From the NCBI RefSeq assembly GCF_001422325.1, contig NZ_LMMR01000007.1:531476-595475 (forward strand): a DNA stretch of 64,000 bases, given 5' to 3'. The position numbers and the translations under genes are program-made. Under the pieces are notes generated by a model, which saw only the letters and a list, made by a program, of their open reading frames with translations, had not been told where the DNA came from and ran no database searches. Below, in pieces: positions 32,322-41,137 of this stretch (positions within the stretch are counted from its first letter, which is position 1; every line of letters starts with the position of its first letter). The stretch comes from Leifsonia sp. Leaf264 (GTDB lineage: Bacteria; Actinomycetota; Actinomycetes; Actinomycetales; Microbacteriaceae).

Positions 32322-32625
32322 TCGTGACTCCAGATTCTCTCCAGGCACGAGCGCGACGTGAGTCCATTATAGTACATGATGACGATAAAACGTCAGAACT
32401 CACCACACATCTTTCGTTTTTATCTCCGAGACATCGGCGCGGGCTTCGTGTATCTGCGGAAGGCCGCCGAAGGCGATTCCAAGGGAAAAGGCCCACGAGT
32501 GAGGCGGCCGATGTCGACGATCCGGTGAACTCGAGCCGAACGCCCCCGGTGAATCCAGTCGATCCCATAGCGAGGGCGGCGCAGACAGGAGAGGGTGGGA
32601 GGACCAACACGCGAAGGAGTTCGGC
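32284..32625. other. 342-base intergenic region between the DUF222 gene and the alpha/beta hydrolase
   Basis: Holds the minus-strand promoter and dyad near 32366-32396 and a possible leader peptide frame at its left edge. The part from 32400 to 32625 contains no convincing gene. It ends with GAAGGAG as ribosome site for the hydrolase. The central AT-rich stretch stands out from the GC-rich surroundings. Confidence 0.6.
32366..32396 (-). promoter_or_regulatory. Promoter of the DUF222 gene with an internal operator-like dyad
   Basis: On the minus strand CTGACG (32391-32396), 19 bases and a perfect TATAAT (32366-32371). Inside lies TGACG-N6-CGTCA (32380-32395), a perfect five-base dyad covering the -35 edge and spacer. 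A consensus -10 is rare in this window. The start would be near 32359, giving a ~76-base leader. Confidence 0.55.
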
Positions 32626-33447
32626 ATGCCCTACATCACGACATCTGACGGTACGGAGATCTACTACACCGACCAGGGGGCCGGCCAGCCGGTGGTCCTG
32701 AGTCACGGCTGGCCGCTGAGCTCGGATGCCTGGGCGGTCGAGGTCAAGCTCCTCGCCGACAACGGCTACCGCGCCATCGCCCACGACCGTCGGGGGCACG
32801 GCAAGTCGTCGCAGCCGTGGCAGGGCAACGACATGGACACCTATGCGGCCGATCTCGCCGCTCTCATCGAGGCCCTCGACCTGCACGACGTCATCGTCAT
32901 CGGCCACTCCACGGGCGGCGGCGAGGTCGTGCGCTACGCGGCGCAGCACGGCAAGGGCCGGGTGGTGAAGGTCATCACGGCCGGTGCGGTCCCTCCCATC
33001 ATGGTGAAGTCCGACGCGAACCCCGAAGGCACTCCGATCGAGGCCTTCGACGGCATCCGAGCCGGAGTGCTGGCCGACCGCTCGCAGTTCTACAAGGACC
33101 TCTCCGAGCCGTTCTTCGGCGCCAACCGTGAGGGCGCCGAGGTCTCGCAGGGCGCGAAGGACGATTTCTGGCGTCAGGGCATGCTCGTGGGACTCCAGGG
33201 TGCCTACGACTGCGTGAAGGCCTTCTCGGAGACCGACTTCACCGAGGACCTCAAGGCCCTCGACGTGCCGATCTTCATCGCCCACGGAGGCGACGACCAG
33301 ATCGTGCCCATCGGGGCCGCTGCCGAGAAGTCGATCGACCTGGTCGCGCACGGCACCCTGAAGGTCTACCCCGGTGCCCCGCACGGCATCTACGGCGCCT
33401 ACCAGGCCGAACTCGACAAGGACATCCTCGAGTTCATCAGGAGCTGA
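32626..33447 (+). CDS. Alpha/beta hydrolase, non-heme chloroperoxidase-like
   Basis: A 273-residue alpha/beta hydrolase. The oxyanion-side motif SHGWP is at residues 26-30, the nucleophile elbow GHSTGG has Ser95, the acid is Asp in HGGDDQIVP near residue 224, and the histidine is in APHGIYG near 253. This sequence group is close to cofactor-free chloroperoxidases and perhydrolases, which are esterases that can also form peracids. Cytoplasmic, with GAAGGAG before the ATG. A strong hairpin follows the stop codon, separating it from the ECF41 cassette. Confidence 0.85.
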   Translation: MPYITTSDGTEIYYTDQGAGQPVVLSHGWPLSSDAWAVEVKLLADNGYRAIAHDRRGHGKSSQPWQGNDMDTYAADLAALIEALDLHDVIVIGHSTGGGEVVRYAAQHGKGRVVKVITAGAVPPIMVKSDANPEGTPIEAFDGIRAGVLADRSQFYKDLSEPFFGANREGAEVSQGAKDDFWRQGMLVGLQGAYDCVKAFSETDFTEDLKALDVPIFIAHGGDDQIVPIGAAAEKSIDLVAHGTLKVYPGAPHGIYGAYQAELDKDILEFIRS

Positions 33448-33471
33448 GACCGCGCGGATGCAGTGAGCCTC

Positions 33472-33504
33472 GCCGGGGCCCGGATGTCACATCCGGGCCC
33501 CGGC
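33472..33504. terminator. Strong hairpin after the alpha/beta hydrolase
   Basis: GCCGGGGCCCGGATGT, one base, then its exact reverse complement: a stem of about 14-16 pairs with no T-run after it. It could end transcription of the hydrolase gene. Its apex carries TGTCACA, the -35 word expected of ECF41 promoters. Confidence 0.55.
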
Positions 33505-33511
33505 CGGTGTC
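33485..33511 (+). promoter_or_regulatory. Candidate ECF41 promoter in front of the carboxymuconolactone decarboxylase gene
   Basis: TGTCACA (33485-33491), 16 bases, then TGTC (33508-33511). As I recall it, ECF41 promoters read TGTCACA at -35 and CGTC at -10; the first box is exact and the second matches three of four bases. It lies 40-60 bases before the gene. Confidence 0.4.
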
Positions 33512-33549
33512 TTCATGTCACCAGTGACGAATCCGCGAGGAGAGAAGAC

Positions 33550-34161
33550 ATGAACGACGCACGAGTGCCGGCGACCGAGATCCGTGGTGCCTACGGGGCG
33601 ATGGTCAAGATGGTGATGCGCAAGATGGTGGGGAACGTGCCCGACTCCGTCGGCGTTCTGTGGAACAACCCGCGAGTCTTCAAGGACATGATGGGCTTCA
33701 ACCGCCGGGCGGAGAAATGGCGCGACCTCGATCCCGACCTGGGCTCGTTCGCCAACATGGCTGCAGCCGCGGCTGTCGGATGCAGCTTCTGCCTCGACCT
33801 GAAGTACTTCATGGCGCACAACCGGGGCCTCGACGAGGCGAAGGCCCGGGAGGTGCCCGCTTGGCGCACGTCCACGGTGTTCACGCCACTGGAGCGCTCC
33901 GTCATGGAGTACGCGGATGCGATGAGTCGGACGCCGGTTGCTGTCACCGACTCGATGTCGGCCTCGTTGCTCGAGCAGATCGGGGCGCCCGCGCTCCTCG
34001 AGCTCACAGCACGGGTCGCCCTGATGAACACCAGCGCTCGCTCGAACATCGCGCTCGGCATCCATTCGGCGGAATTCGCGGATGCCTGCGGACTGCCACC
34101 GCTGGCGACGGCGACCCATCTGGTGGCGAACGCGACGGCCGACGTAGTGTCGACGGCATGA
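33550..34161 (+). CDS. Carboxymuconolactone decarboxylase (AhpD-like) family protein, partner of ECF41
   Basis: A 203-residue all-helical protein with the AhpD-type motif GCSFCLDLKYFMAHNRG near residues 76-92, in which Cys-x2-Cys is followed by His. Such proteins can act as thiol peroxidases or disulfide partners. The family is one of the standard neighbours of ECF41 sigma genes and their main known target; here its stop codon overlaps the sigma gene start (ATGA). ATG 33550 is preceded by GAGGAGAG. Its induction probably depends on the sigma factor next to it. Confidence 0.85.
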   Translation: MNDARVPATEIRGAYGAMVKMVMRKMVGNVPDSVGVLWNNPRVFKDMMGFNRRAEKWRDLDPDLGSFANMAAAAAVGCSFCLDLKYFMAHNRGLDEAKAREVPAWRTSTVFTPLERSVMEYADAMSRTPVAVTDSMSASLLEQIGAPALLELTARVALMNTSARSNIALGIHSAEFADACGLPPLATATHLVANATADVVSTA

Positions 34162-35024
34162 GCGACGACCCGTTCCTCACGCACCGACGGCTGCTGTTCA
34201 CCGTCGCCTACGAGATGCTCGGCTCTGCGGCCGATACCGAGGACGTGCTGCAGGAGTCGTGGCTGCGATGGTCGGAGGTCGACGCGTCGCAGGTGCGCGA
34301 CCCCCGCGCCTACCTCGTGCGCGTGGTCACCAGGCAGACCCTCAACCACCTCCGCTCGCAGGCGCGGCGGCGGGAGGACTACATCGGCGAATGGCTGCCG
34401 GAGCCGCTGCTCACGACGCCCGACGTGGCCGACGACGTCGAACTCGCGGAGAGCGTCTCGATGGCCATGCTCACGGTGCTCGAGACGCTCGTTCCGACGG
34501 AGCGTGCCGTGTTCGTGCTGCGCGAGGTCTTCGACGTGCCCTACGAGGAGATCGCCGAGGCCCTCGGCAAGGAGCCGTCCGCTGTGCGCCAGATCGCGCA
34601 TCGCGCCCGGGATCACGTGGCCGCGCGTCGACCGCGTGTCAGCGTCGACGCGACCGAGCAGCACCGGGTCGTCGAACGATTCGTGGCCGCCCTCAACACC
34701 GGCGACCTGCAGGGCGTGCTCGCTGTGCTCGCACCCGACGTCGTGCTCGTCGCCGATGGGAACGGACTGATCGGCGCTGCGCGGAAGCCGATCGTCGGTG
34801 CCGAGATGCTCGCGACCTACCTGGTCAACGGCGCGGCACGGGTGCGGTTCGTCGGCGTTCCGGTGTCGCTCAACGCGACCTCCGGAGCGCTCTTCGACGT
34901 GAACGGCGAGCTCGCTGCGGCCGTCAGCATGGTGGTGGTCGACGGCCTGATCACCCGGTTGTACTCGGTCGTCAACCCCGACAAGCTCGCGCGACTCGAT
35001 GCGGCGGTGACCCTCACGCGTTGA
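34158..35024 (+). CDS. sigJ: ECF sigma factor, group ECF41 (SigJ-like)
   Basis: A 288-residue protein. Regions 2 and 4 cover residues ~1-155 (ADTEDVLQESWLRW; VLREVFDVPYEEIAEALGKEPSAVRQIAHRARDHV). A SnoaL/NTF2-like domain occupies ~165-285 and contains the ECF41 hallmark NPDKL near the end. The second hallmark, DGGGKV in typical members, reads DGNGLI here. In ECF41 proteins this C-terminal domain both inhibits and supports the sigma core in place of a separate anti-sigma factor. Overlaps the decarboxylase-family gene by four bases. The input signal is unknown; the symbol follows the mycobacterial homologue. Confidence 0.9.
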   Translation: MSDDPFLTHRRLLFTVAYEMLGSAADTEDVLQESWLRWSEVDASQVRDPRAYLVRVVTRQTLNHLRSQARRREDYIGEWLPEPLLTTPDVADDVELAESVSMAMLTVLETLVPTERAVFVLREVFDVPYEEIAEALGKEPSAVRQIAHRARDHVAARRPRVSVDATEQHRVVERFVAALNTGDLQGVLAVLAPDVVLVADGNGLIGAARKPIVGAEMLATYLVNGAARVRFVGVPVSLNATSGALFDVNGELAAAVSMVVVDGLITRLYSVVNPDKLARLDAAVTLTR

Positions 35025-35042
35025 GCGGCGGATGCCGTCGGC

Positions 35043-35753
35043 CTAGCCGCCGCCGCCCGGCCGGGCCGCTGCGGCCCGCTCCGCCGACTGGATGACGGCC
35101 TCGACCCCCAGAGTGAACAGGGCGACGTCCTCGAGGTCGGTGAGTTGGGTGTTGTACTCCGTGATGAGCGGGTACTTGCGCGGATCCGCGAGGATCGGCC
35201 CTTCGAACCATGGCCCGGCGCCGTTCTCGGGGTCGCGCTCGCCGCGGCCCCGTGCGATGCCGGCGGCGCTCGAGAGCACATGTGTGGCGAGCAGGGCGTA
35301 GTGGCGAACGAGGTCGTCGCCTGACAGGCCGGCCTCGGCGAAGGCCTGAAGCATGAACTCGATGGCGTCGAGTTCGCCCGGCCCGTGCGTCGTGAGGACG
35401 ATGGCCTCGGCGCCGACGGCCGGGTAGATGACGTACTGGGCGAGTGTCGCTGCCGCGAGCTGCCGGAGCCGCTCCTTCCAGTCGGCGGGATCGGCCGTCA
35501 CCTCGGCCAGGCTGCGTGCCGTGAGTTCATCGAGGAGAGCCTGCATGAGGTGCTCCTTGCTGCGGAAATGCCTGTAGATCGCCGTCGGATCCGCCCCGAG
35601 ATGGGTGCCGAGCTCCCGCACGGAGATCGACGCCGTGCCAGACCCCGCCGCGAGCTCGAGTCCGGCGGCGATGATCGTGTCGCGGTCGAGTCGGGCACGA
35701 CCACTCGATGAACCGGCATCGCGTCGCCGTGCAGCGTCTCCAGCAGTCGCCAT
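35043..35753 (-). CDS. TetR/AcrR-family regulator
   Basis: A 236-residue protein. After a basic, Ala/Arg-rich leader the helix-turn-helix lies at residues ~25-70 (SISVRELGTHLGADPTAIYRHFRSKEHLM). The C-terminal ligand domain is of the TetR_C type, with HGPGELDAIEFMLQAFAEAGLSGDDLVRHYALL. It is divergent from the amidohydrolase and peptide-transport operon across 190 bases that include a perfect 23-base palindrome, so it probably represses that operon. ATG 35753 is preceded by AGGAAGAGG. Ten C-terminal residues are Gly/Ala-rich. Confidence 0.85.
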   Translation of the reverse strand: MATAGDAARRRDAGSSSGRARLDRDTIIAAGLELAAGSGTASISVRELGTHLGADPTAIYRHFRSKEHLMQALLDELTARSLAEVTADPADWKERLRQLAAATLAQYVIYPAVGAEAIVLTTHGPGELDAIEFMLQAFAEAGLSGDDLVRHYALLATHVLSSAAGIARGRGERDPENGAGPWFEGPILADPRKYPLITEYNTQLTDLEDVALFTLGVEAVIQSAERAAAARPGGGG

Positions 35754-35840
35754 GATCCCTCTTCCTCGCCGGTCAGCTCAATCGTGCCATGAGGCCGCCA
35801 CGCGCACGCGCGACGAGCGCGACGAGGCGACTGAGCCGCC

Positions 35841-35885
35841 AGTGTAACGCTTGTGTAAACACTGATGTCAACGCTGTTGACATCA
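35841..35885. promoter_or_regulatory. Palindromic operator region between TetR and the amidohydrolase operon
   Basis: TGATGTCAAC-GCT-GTTGACATCA at 35863-35885 is a perfect ten-base dyad. Directly beside it AGTGT-N13-ACACT spans 35841-35863. A minus-strand TTGACA (35867-35872) followed about 18 bases on by TTACAC could drive the TetR gene, so the palindrome would overlap that -35 box. Confidence 0.6.
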
Positions 35886-35943
35886 CCGTGAACGCATGGT
35901 TGTCTCGCCTCACCGACCCAGTCACGAGGAAGCGAGGGGTGCT

Positions 35944-37602
35944 GTGCCAGCTGTCGACCTGTTGTTCACCGGAGGAGCCGTCTTCACGGGAGTGGGTGCG
36001 CCGTTGTCCGGGCATTCCGTCGGCGTGATCGGAGACCGGATCGCCGCGGTGGTGCCGGATTCCGAAGCCGGCGGCATCACGGACGAGCACACCCGGATCG
36101 TGCACCTCGACGGCGCCCTGCTGAGTCCGGGCTTCCAGGATGCCCACGTGCATCCGGTCGGTGCCGGGGTCGAGATGCTCCTCTGCAACCTCACCGGTGC
36201 CGAGGACGCCGACCGGGCCGTCGCGACTGTCGCGGCCTACGCCGAGGCGAACCCCGCGGAGCCCTGGATCCTCGGAGGCGGCTGGTCGATGGACCACTTC
36301 GCCGGCGGAGCCCCCACCCGTGCCCTGCTGGACGCCGTCGCCCCCGATCGTCCGGTGCTGCTGTCGAGCCGGGACCACCACAGTGCCTGGGCGAACACCG
36401 CGGCCATCGTGGCGGCCGGGCTCGACGCATCGACAGCGGACCCATCCGACGGCCGGATCGAGCGCGAGCCCGACGGCTACCCGGCCGGCACCTTCCACGA
36501 GGGTGCCGAGCGCCTCTTCGACGTCGCGCGGCCGGGAATCGGTGCCGAGCTCGCCTACGCCGGTCTGCTGCGAGCCCAGGACGAGCTCCTGGCGCTCGGC
36601 ATCACCGGCTGGCAGGACGCGATGATCGGCAGTCTCTCCGGCGTCGAGGACATCGACGCCGCCTACAGGCGCGCCCTGGCTGAGGACACGCTCCGCGTGC
36701 ACGTGGTCGGCGCCCAGTGGTGGGAGCGCGACGGCGGCATCGAGCAGGTCGCCGAGATGGTCGAGCGGCGGGACGCGCTGGCAGCCACGGGCGCCTCGGC
36801 ACGCTACGAGCTCGGCACGACGAAGATCATGGTCGACGGCGTCGCCGAGAACCAGACCGCAGCCATGCTCACGCCCTACCGTGACGGGCACGGCCACGAC
36901 ACCGAGAACAGCGGCCTGTCCTTCATCGATCCCGAGTTCCTCAAGCAGGTCGTCACGCAGCTGGATGCCGCGGGCATGCAGGTGCACTTCCACGCCCTCG
37001 GCGATCGGGCGGTGCGCGAGGCCCTCGACGCCGTCGACGCTGCACGGGAGGCGAACGGCGCCACCGACGGGAGGCACCACCTCGCCCACCTGCAGGTCGT
37101 CGAGGAGGTCGAGACCGCCCGCTTCGCCGAGCTCGGCGCCGTGGCCAACATCCAGGCGCTGTGGGCGACCCACGAGGACCAGATCGACGACCTCACGCTC
37201 CCGTTCCTCCGCGACGGCGCCGAGGAACGGCACTATCCCTTCGGCGATCTCGTGCGCCACGGAGTGCGGCTCGCGGCAGGAAGCGACTGGCCGGTCTCCA
37301 GCGCCGACCCCATGGACGCCATCCACATCGCCGTGAACCGGATCGTGCCGGGCGAGGACTACGAGCCCCTCGGCGGTGCCGGCCAGCGACTCGACCTCGC
37401 CACGGCGATGGCCGCCTACACATCGGGGACGGCCTTCGTGAACCACCGCGACCATGACACCGGCAGCATCCGACCGGGGTACCTCGCGAATCTCGTGGTG
37501 CTCGACCCCGACCCGTTCGGCCTCCCCCCGGAGGAGATCCACCTCTCCACGGTGACCTCGACGTGGATCGAGGGCGCACCGGCCTACTCCCGCACCGCCT
37601 GA
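35944..37602 (+). CDS. Amidohydrolase, YtcJ-type
   Basis: A 552-residue metal-dependent amidohydrolase. The metal site opens with DAHVHPVGAG near residue 65, followed by WILGGGWSMDHF, SSRDHHSAWANT near 145, YLxHLQVVE-type His positions (FHALGDRAVREAL, HHLAHLQVV near 350-385) and GSDWPVSSADP near 445, all hallmarks of the YtcJ group. It hydrolyses an amide or similar bond in the cytoplasm. GTG 35944 is preferred because it has GAGGGG upstream and lies after the likely promoter; ATG 35896 is in frame but falls within the control region. First gene of an operon with a peptide ABC importer, so the substrate is probably what that importer brings in. Confidence 0.8.
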   Translation: MPAVDLLFTGGAVFTGVGAPLSGHSVGVIGDRIAAVVPDSEAGGITDEHTRIVHLDGALLSPGFQDAHVHPVGAGVEMLLCNLTGAEDADRAVATVAAYAEANPAEPWILGGGWSMDHFAGGAPTRALLDAVAPDRPVLLSSRDHHSAWANTAAIVAAGLDASTADPSDGRIEREPDGYPAGTFHEGAERLFDVARPGIGAELAYAGLLRAQDELLALGITGWQDAMIGSLSGVEDIDAAYRRALAEDTLRVHVVGAQWWERDGGIEQVAEMVERRDALAATGASARYELGTTKIMVDGVAENQTAAMLTPYRDGHGHDTENSGLSFIDPEFLKQVVTQLDAAGMQVHFHALGDRAVREALDAVDAAREANGATDGRHHLAHLQVVEEVETARFAELGAVANIQALWATHEDQIDDLTLPFLRDGAEERHYPFGDLVRHGVRLAAGSDWPVSSADPMDAIHIAVNRIVPGEDYEPLGGAGQRLDLATAMAAYTSGTAFVNHRDHDTGSIRPGYLANLVVLDPDPFGLPPEEIHLSTVTSTWIEGAPAYSRTA

Positions 37603-37619
37603 ACCGAGGAGCAACGACC

Positions 37620-39275
37620 ATGTCCCGATCGACCACCACCACTGCACGCCGGCGCCGGCGCGCCGCCGTCGTCATCGCCGGCGGACTGAGCGCCGCCATC
37701 GCCCTGAGCGGATGCACGCCCCCCGCGCCGCAGAGCACCGCCCCGGCCGACTGGGAGCTCACCGCGCAGACCGATGCGCCGTCGGGCGACATCGACTCCT
37801 TCACCTGGGCGAGCTACGCCGAGCCGTACTCGCTCGACTACGCCTACGCCTTCGACTACGCCGACAACCAGGTGCTGTCCAACGTCTGCGAGTCCCTCCT
37901 CCGGCTGAATCCCGACTACACCCTGTCGCCGGGCCTGGCCGAGTCGTTCTCACATCCGACGCCGACCACCTGGGTCTACGAGATCCGCGACGGCGTGACG
38001 TTCCACGACGGGACCACCATGACCGCCGCCGATGTCGTGGCATCGATGAACCGCCACCTCGACCCCGAGGTCGGCTCGTCGTGGTACTCCGTCTACCAGA
38101 ACGTCACCTCGATCGAGCAGACCGGCGACAGCGAGGTCACCGTGACCGAGGCGTCGCCGGACTCCCAGTTCAACCTCGCCATGGGCGGATCGGCCGGGGT
38201 CGTCGAGTCCGCCGCCACCCTCGCCGAGAAGGGCGCCGACTACGGCAACTCCACCGGAGGCGTCAACTGCACCGGCCCGTTCAGCTTCGGCGAGTGGAAG
38301 TCGGGAGAGAGCATCACGCTGGAGCGCTACGACGGGTACTGGGACACCGCGAACGCCGCCAAGTCGGGCGAGGTCACCTTCCTCTTCATGACCGATCCGA
38401 ACGCGCGCAGCAACGCCCTGAAATCGGGTGAGGTCGATGGCGGCTGGATGATCCCCGCGGATGCCGTGCCGCAGCTGCGGTCCTCAGACGAGGGCGACAT
38501 GCTCTTCGGCCTCAACACCGCCGTCTCGAGCCTCATCGTGTCGAATCTCGACGGACCGCTGGGCGACCTGCGCGTGCGCAAGGCGCTGCTGATGGCGCTC
38601 GACAGGCAGGGCATCGTCGACGCCGCACTCAAGGGCTACGGCGAGCCGACGAATGCCCTGACGACTCCGTCCGTCTGGGTCGGTGCGAGCGATCAGGGCG
38701 TCTCGGATGCCTTCGACGGCCTCGAGGAGTATCCCTACGACCTCGACGCGGCCAAGAAGCTCGTCGAGGAGGCCGGCGCGACAGGGGAGGAGATCACCTA
38801 CCTGACGGCGCCGATCAGCAGCGACTTCAACGTGTACGCCCAGGCGACGGCCGCGGCCGCGCAGGCGATCGGACTCAAGGCGAAGATCGAGACCGTGACG
38901 CCCAGCGCCTACACGGCGCTCTTCTCCGACCCGACGGCTCGCGAGGGCGTCGACCTCTTCTACACGGCCTGGTACCTGTCGAGCCCCGATCCGCTCGAGA
39001 TGTTCAGCGTGCTGCGCACGGGCGAGTTCAGCAACTACGGCGAGTGGAGCGACGCCGACTTCGACGCCGTGGTGAACGAGGCCATAGCGATCGACGACCC
39101 GGCCGAGCGCTCGGAGAAGACCGCGGAGGCCCAGCGGATCGCCAACGAGCAGTTGCCGTGGCTGCCGCTCTACCAGGCGCCGACGACCCTGTTCCTCGGC
39201 AAGCGCATCACCGGCGTCGCGCCCTCGATCGCCTTCCTCTACGCTCCGTGGGCGGCCTCCATTGGCGCACGCTAG
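37620..39275 (+). CDS. Peptide/nickel-type ABC transporter substrate-binding lipoprotein (SBP_bac_5)
   Basis: A 551-residue lipoprotein. The leader MSRSTTTTARRRRRA is followed by a hydrophobic stretch and the lipobox LSGC near residue 32, so it is anchored outside the membrane. The mature part has the family-5 pattern: YADNQVLSNVCESLLRLN, YEIRDGVTFHDGTTMTAADV near 125-145, GTGPF-like CTGPFSFGEW and LLMALDRQGIV near 325. It captures an oligopeptide or peptide-like solute and hands it to the permeases encoded next. It starts 17 bases after the amidohydrolase stop, with GAGGAGC upstream. Confidence 0.9.
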   Translation: MSRSTTTTARRRRRAAVVIAGGLSAAIALSGCTPPAPQSTAPADWELTAQTDAPSGDIDSFTWASYAEPYSLDYAYAFDYADNQVLSNVCESLLRLNPDYTLSPGLAESFSHPTPTTWVYEIRDGVTFHDGTTMTAADVVASMNRHLDPEVGSSWYSVYQNVTSIEQTGDSEVTVTEASPDSQFNLAMGGSAGVVESAATLAEKGADYGNSTGGVNCTGPFSFGEWKSGESITLERYDGYWDTANAAKSGEVTFLFMTDPNARSNALKSGEVDGGWMIPADAVPQLRSSDEGDMLFGLNTAVSSLIVSNLDGPLGDLRVRKALLMALDRQGIVDAALKGYGEPTNALTTPSVWVGASDQGVSDAFDGLEEYPYDLDAAKKLVEEAGATGEEITYLTAPISSDFNVYAQATAAAAQAIGLKAKIETVTPSAYTALFSDPTAREGVDLFYTAWYLSSPDPLEMFSVLRTGEFSNYGEWSDADFDAVVNEAIAIDDPAERSEKTAEAQRIANEQLPWLPLYQAPTTLFLGKRITGVAPSIAFLYAPWAASIGAR

Positions 39276-39320
39276 CCGCGTGCCCACGGGCATCGGCCCC
39301 GGCCGGGCGGCGGTCATCCC

Positions 39321-40280
39321 ATGATCGCCGCCCGGCGGGTGGCCGCGAAGCTCGGTTCACTGCTCCTCACCCTGTTCCTCGCATCCCTCCTGGTCTTCTT
39401 CTCCAGGTTCCTGGTGCCGGGTGATCCCATCAGCTTCCTGCTGCGGGGCCGCAAGCCGAGCGCCGAGGCCGTCGCCGAGGTCTCGGCGCAGTACGGACTC
39501 GACCTGCCGCCGTGGCAGCAGTACCTGAACTGGCTGGGCGGGGTGCTGCACGGCGACTTCGGGCGCTCGCTCCAGTACCGACAGGACGTCTCCCTCGTGA
39601 TCGGCGATCGCCTGCCGGTCACTCTCGGCCTGGTGGTGATGGCCGGCACGATGATCGCCGTCGTCGGCCTCGCCGCCGGCATCGTCGCGGCCCTCAACCG
39701 GGGACGACTGCTCGACCGCGCCGTGCTGATCGGCCTCACCGTGCTCGGCGCCATCCCGTCGTTCGTCGGATCGATCGTGCTCATCGCCGTCTTCGCGGTG
39801 CAGCTCGGCTGGTTCCCGTCATTCGGATCGGGGGACGGGAGTCCGCTCGACACGATCTACCACCTCGTGCTTCCCTCGATCGCCCTCGCGATCGTCTTCG
39901 TCGTGCTGGTCAGCAAGGTGACGCGTTCCTCGATGGTCGAACAACTCGGCCGGGAGCACGTCGAGGTGGCGACCAGCCGTGGCCTGAAGCGCGGCACGGT
40001 CATCCGCCGACACGTGCTCCGCAACGCGATCGGGCCCATCCTCACTGTGAGCGGCGTGCTCGTCGCGGGCCTGCTCGTGGCCAGCGCCATCGTGGAGGCC
40101 GCCTTCGGGCTCTCCGGCATCGGCTCGCTGCTCGTGCAGTCCGTCGACAGGCTCGACTTCCCCGTCGTGCAGGCGATCGTGCTCCTCGTCGTCGCGGCGT
40201 TCGTCGTGGTGAACGCCGTCATCGACATCCTCGAACCCTGGGTCGATCCGCGATCCGCAGCAGGAGCTGGTGCCCGATGA
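39321..40280 (+). CDS. ABC transporter permease, DppB/OppB type
   Basis: A 319-residue membrane protein with about six helices. The extracytoplasmic N-terminal part contains FLVPGDPISFLLRGRKPSAE, the usual segment after helix 1 in DppB. The cytoplasmic EAA loop reads EVATSRGLKRGTVIRRHVLRNAIGPIL near residue 215, where the ATPase docks. It pairs with the downstream DppC-type permease, whose ATG overlaps its stop codon. Part of a five-gene operon starting with the amidohydrolase. Confidence 0.9.
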   Translation: MIAARRVAAKLGSLLLTLFLASLLVFFSRFLVPGDPISFLLRGRKPSAEAVAEVSAQYGLDLPPWQQYLNWLGGVLHGDFGRSLQYRQDVSLVIGDRLPVTLGLVVMAGTMIAVVGLAAGIVAALNRGRLLDRAVLIGLTVLGAIPSFVGSIVLIAVFAVQLGWFPSFGSGDGSPLDTIYHLVLPSIALAIVFVVLVSKVTRSSMVEQLGREHVEVATSRGLKRGTVIRRHVLRNAIGPILTVSGVLVAGLLVASAIVEAAFGLSGIGSLLVQSVDRLDFPVVQAIVLLVVAAFVVVNAVIDILEPWVDPRSAAGAGAR

Positions 40281-41137
40281 CCACCCCCACCGTCGCCATC
40301 AGGGTGCTGCGCGCCCCTCGGCTGCCACGCTCGAGCGCCTGGTTCGTCGCGAGCGCCGTGGTTCTCGCGGCCTTCACCATCGCCGCCGTGTTCGCCCCGT
40401 TCCTCGCACCCTACGATCCCGACCACGTCGACCTGCTCAACATCCAGGCGCCGCCGAGTGCCGCGCACTGGCTCGGTACCGACGCCGTCGGTCGCGACAC
40501 CCTGAGCCGGATGATGTACGGCGCGCGGACGGCACTGTTGGCGCCGCTGCTCGTCGTGGTCTCCTCGACGATCCTCGGAATCCTGTTGGGACTCGTCGCC
40601 GGATGGCGAGGCGGATGGCTGGATGCCGTGCTCGGCCGCGTGTTCGACGTGGTGTTCGCCTTCCCGTCCCTGCTCATCGCCATCATGGCCGTCGCGTTGT
40701 TCGGCAAGGGCCTCGTGGCCCCGGTCATCGCAATGAGCATCGCCTATGCGCCGTTCGTCGCCAGGCTCACCCGGTCGCTGGTCATCGCCGAGCGCACCCG
40801 CCCCTACGTGGCCGCCTATCGGGTACAGGGATTCGGCGGGGCGTGGATCGCATCGCGGCGGGTGCTGCCCAACGTGACGCCGATCATCGGCGCGCAGTCC
40901 ACGCTCAACTTCGGCTACGTCCTCGCCGAGCTCGCGGCCCTGTCGTTCCTCGGCCTGGGCGTCCAGGCCCCGACGGCCGACTGGGGCGCGATGATCAACG
41001 AGGCCCAGGCCGGGCTCATCGGCGGCTACCTCCTTCCGGCCATCGTGCCGGCCGTCGCCGTCGTGCTCGTCGTCGTCGCCGTCAACGTGATCGGCGAAGA
41101 GCTCTCTGACCGCATCGGAGGCGGGATCCGCGCATGA
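40277..41137 (+). CDS. ABC transporter permease, DppC/OppC type
   Basis: A 286-residue membrane protein. The N-terminal cytoplasmic arm and helix 1 lead to FLAPYDPDHVDLLNIQAPPSAAHWLGTDAVGRDTLSRMMYGAR, the DppC signature region, given here in pieces around residues 37-80. The EAA loop is YVAAYRVQGFGGAWIASRRVLPNVTPII near 180. Five to six helices in all. Overlaps both neighbours by four bases, so the permeases and ATPase are made together. Confidence 0.9.
   Translation: MTTPTVAIRVLRAPRLPRSSAWFVASAVVLAAFTIAAVFAPFLAPYDPDHVDLLNIQAPPSAAHWLGTDAVGRDTLSRMMYGARTALLAPLLVVVSSTILGILLGLVAGWRGGWLDAVLGRVFDVVFAFPSLLIAIMAVALFGKGLVAPVIAMSIAYAPFVARLTRSLVIAERTRPYVAAYRVQGFGGAWIASRRVLPNVTPIIGAQSTLNFGYVLAELAALSFLGLGVQAPTADWGAMINEAQAGLIGGYLLPAIVPAVAVVLVVVAVNVIGEELSDRIGGGIRA

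Noticed and set aside
32400..32625. A small gene in the gap before the alpha/beta hydrolase (a 75-codon minus-strand frame)
   Set aside because: No ribosome site, no motif, and it overlaps the control region of the hydrolase gene.
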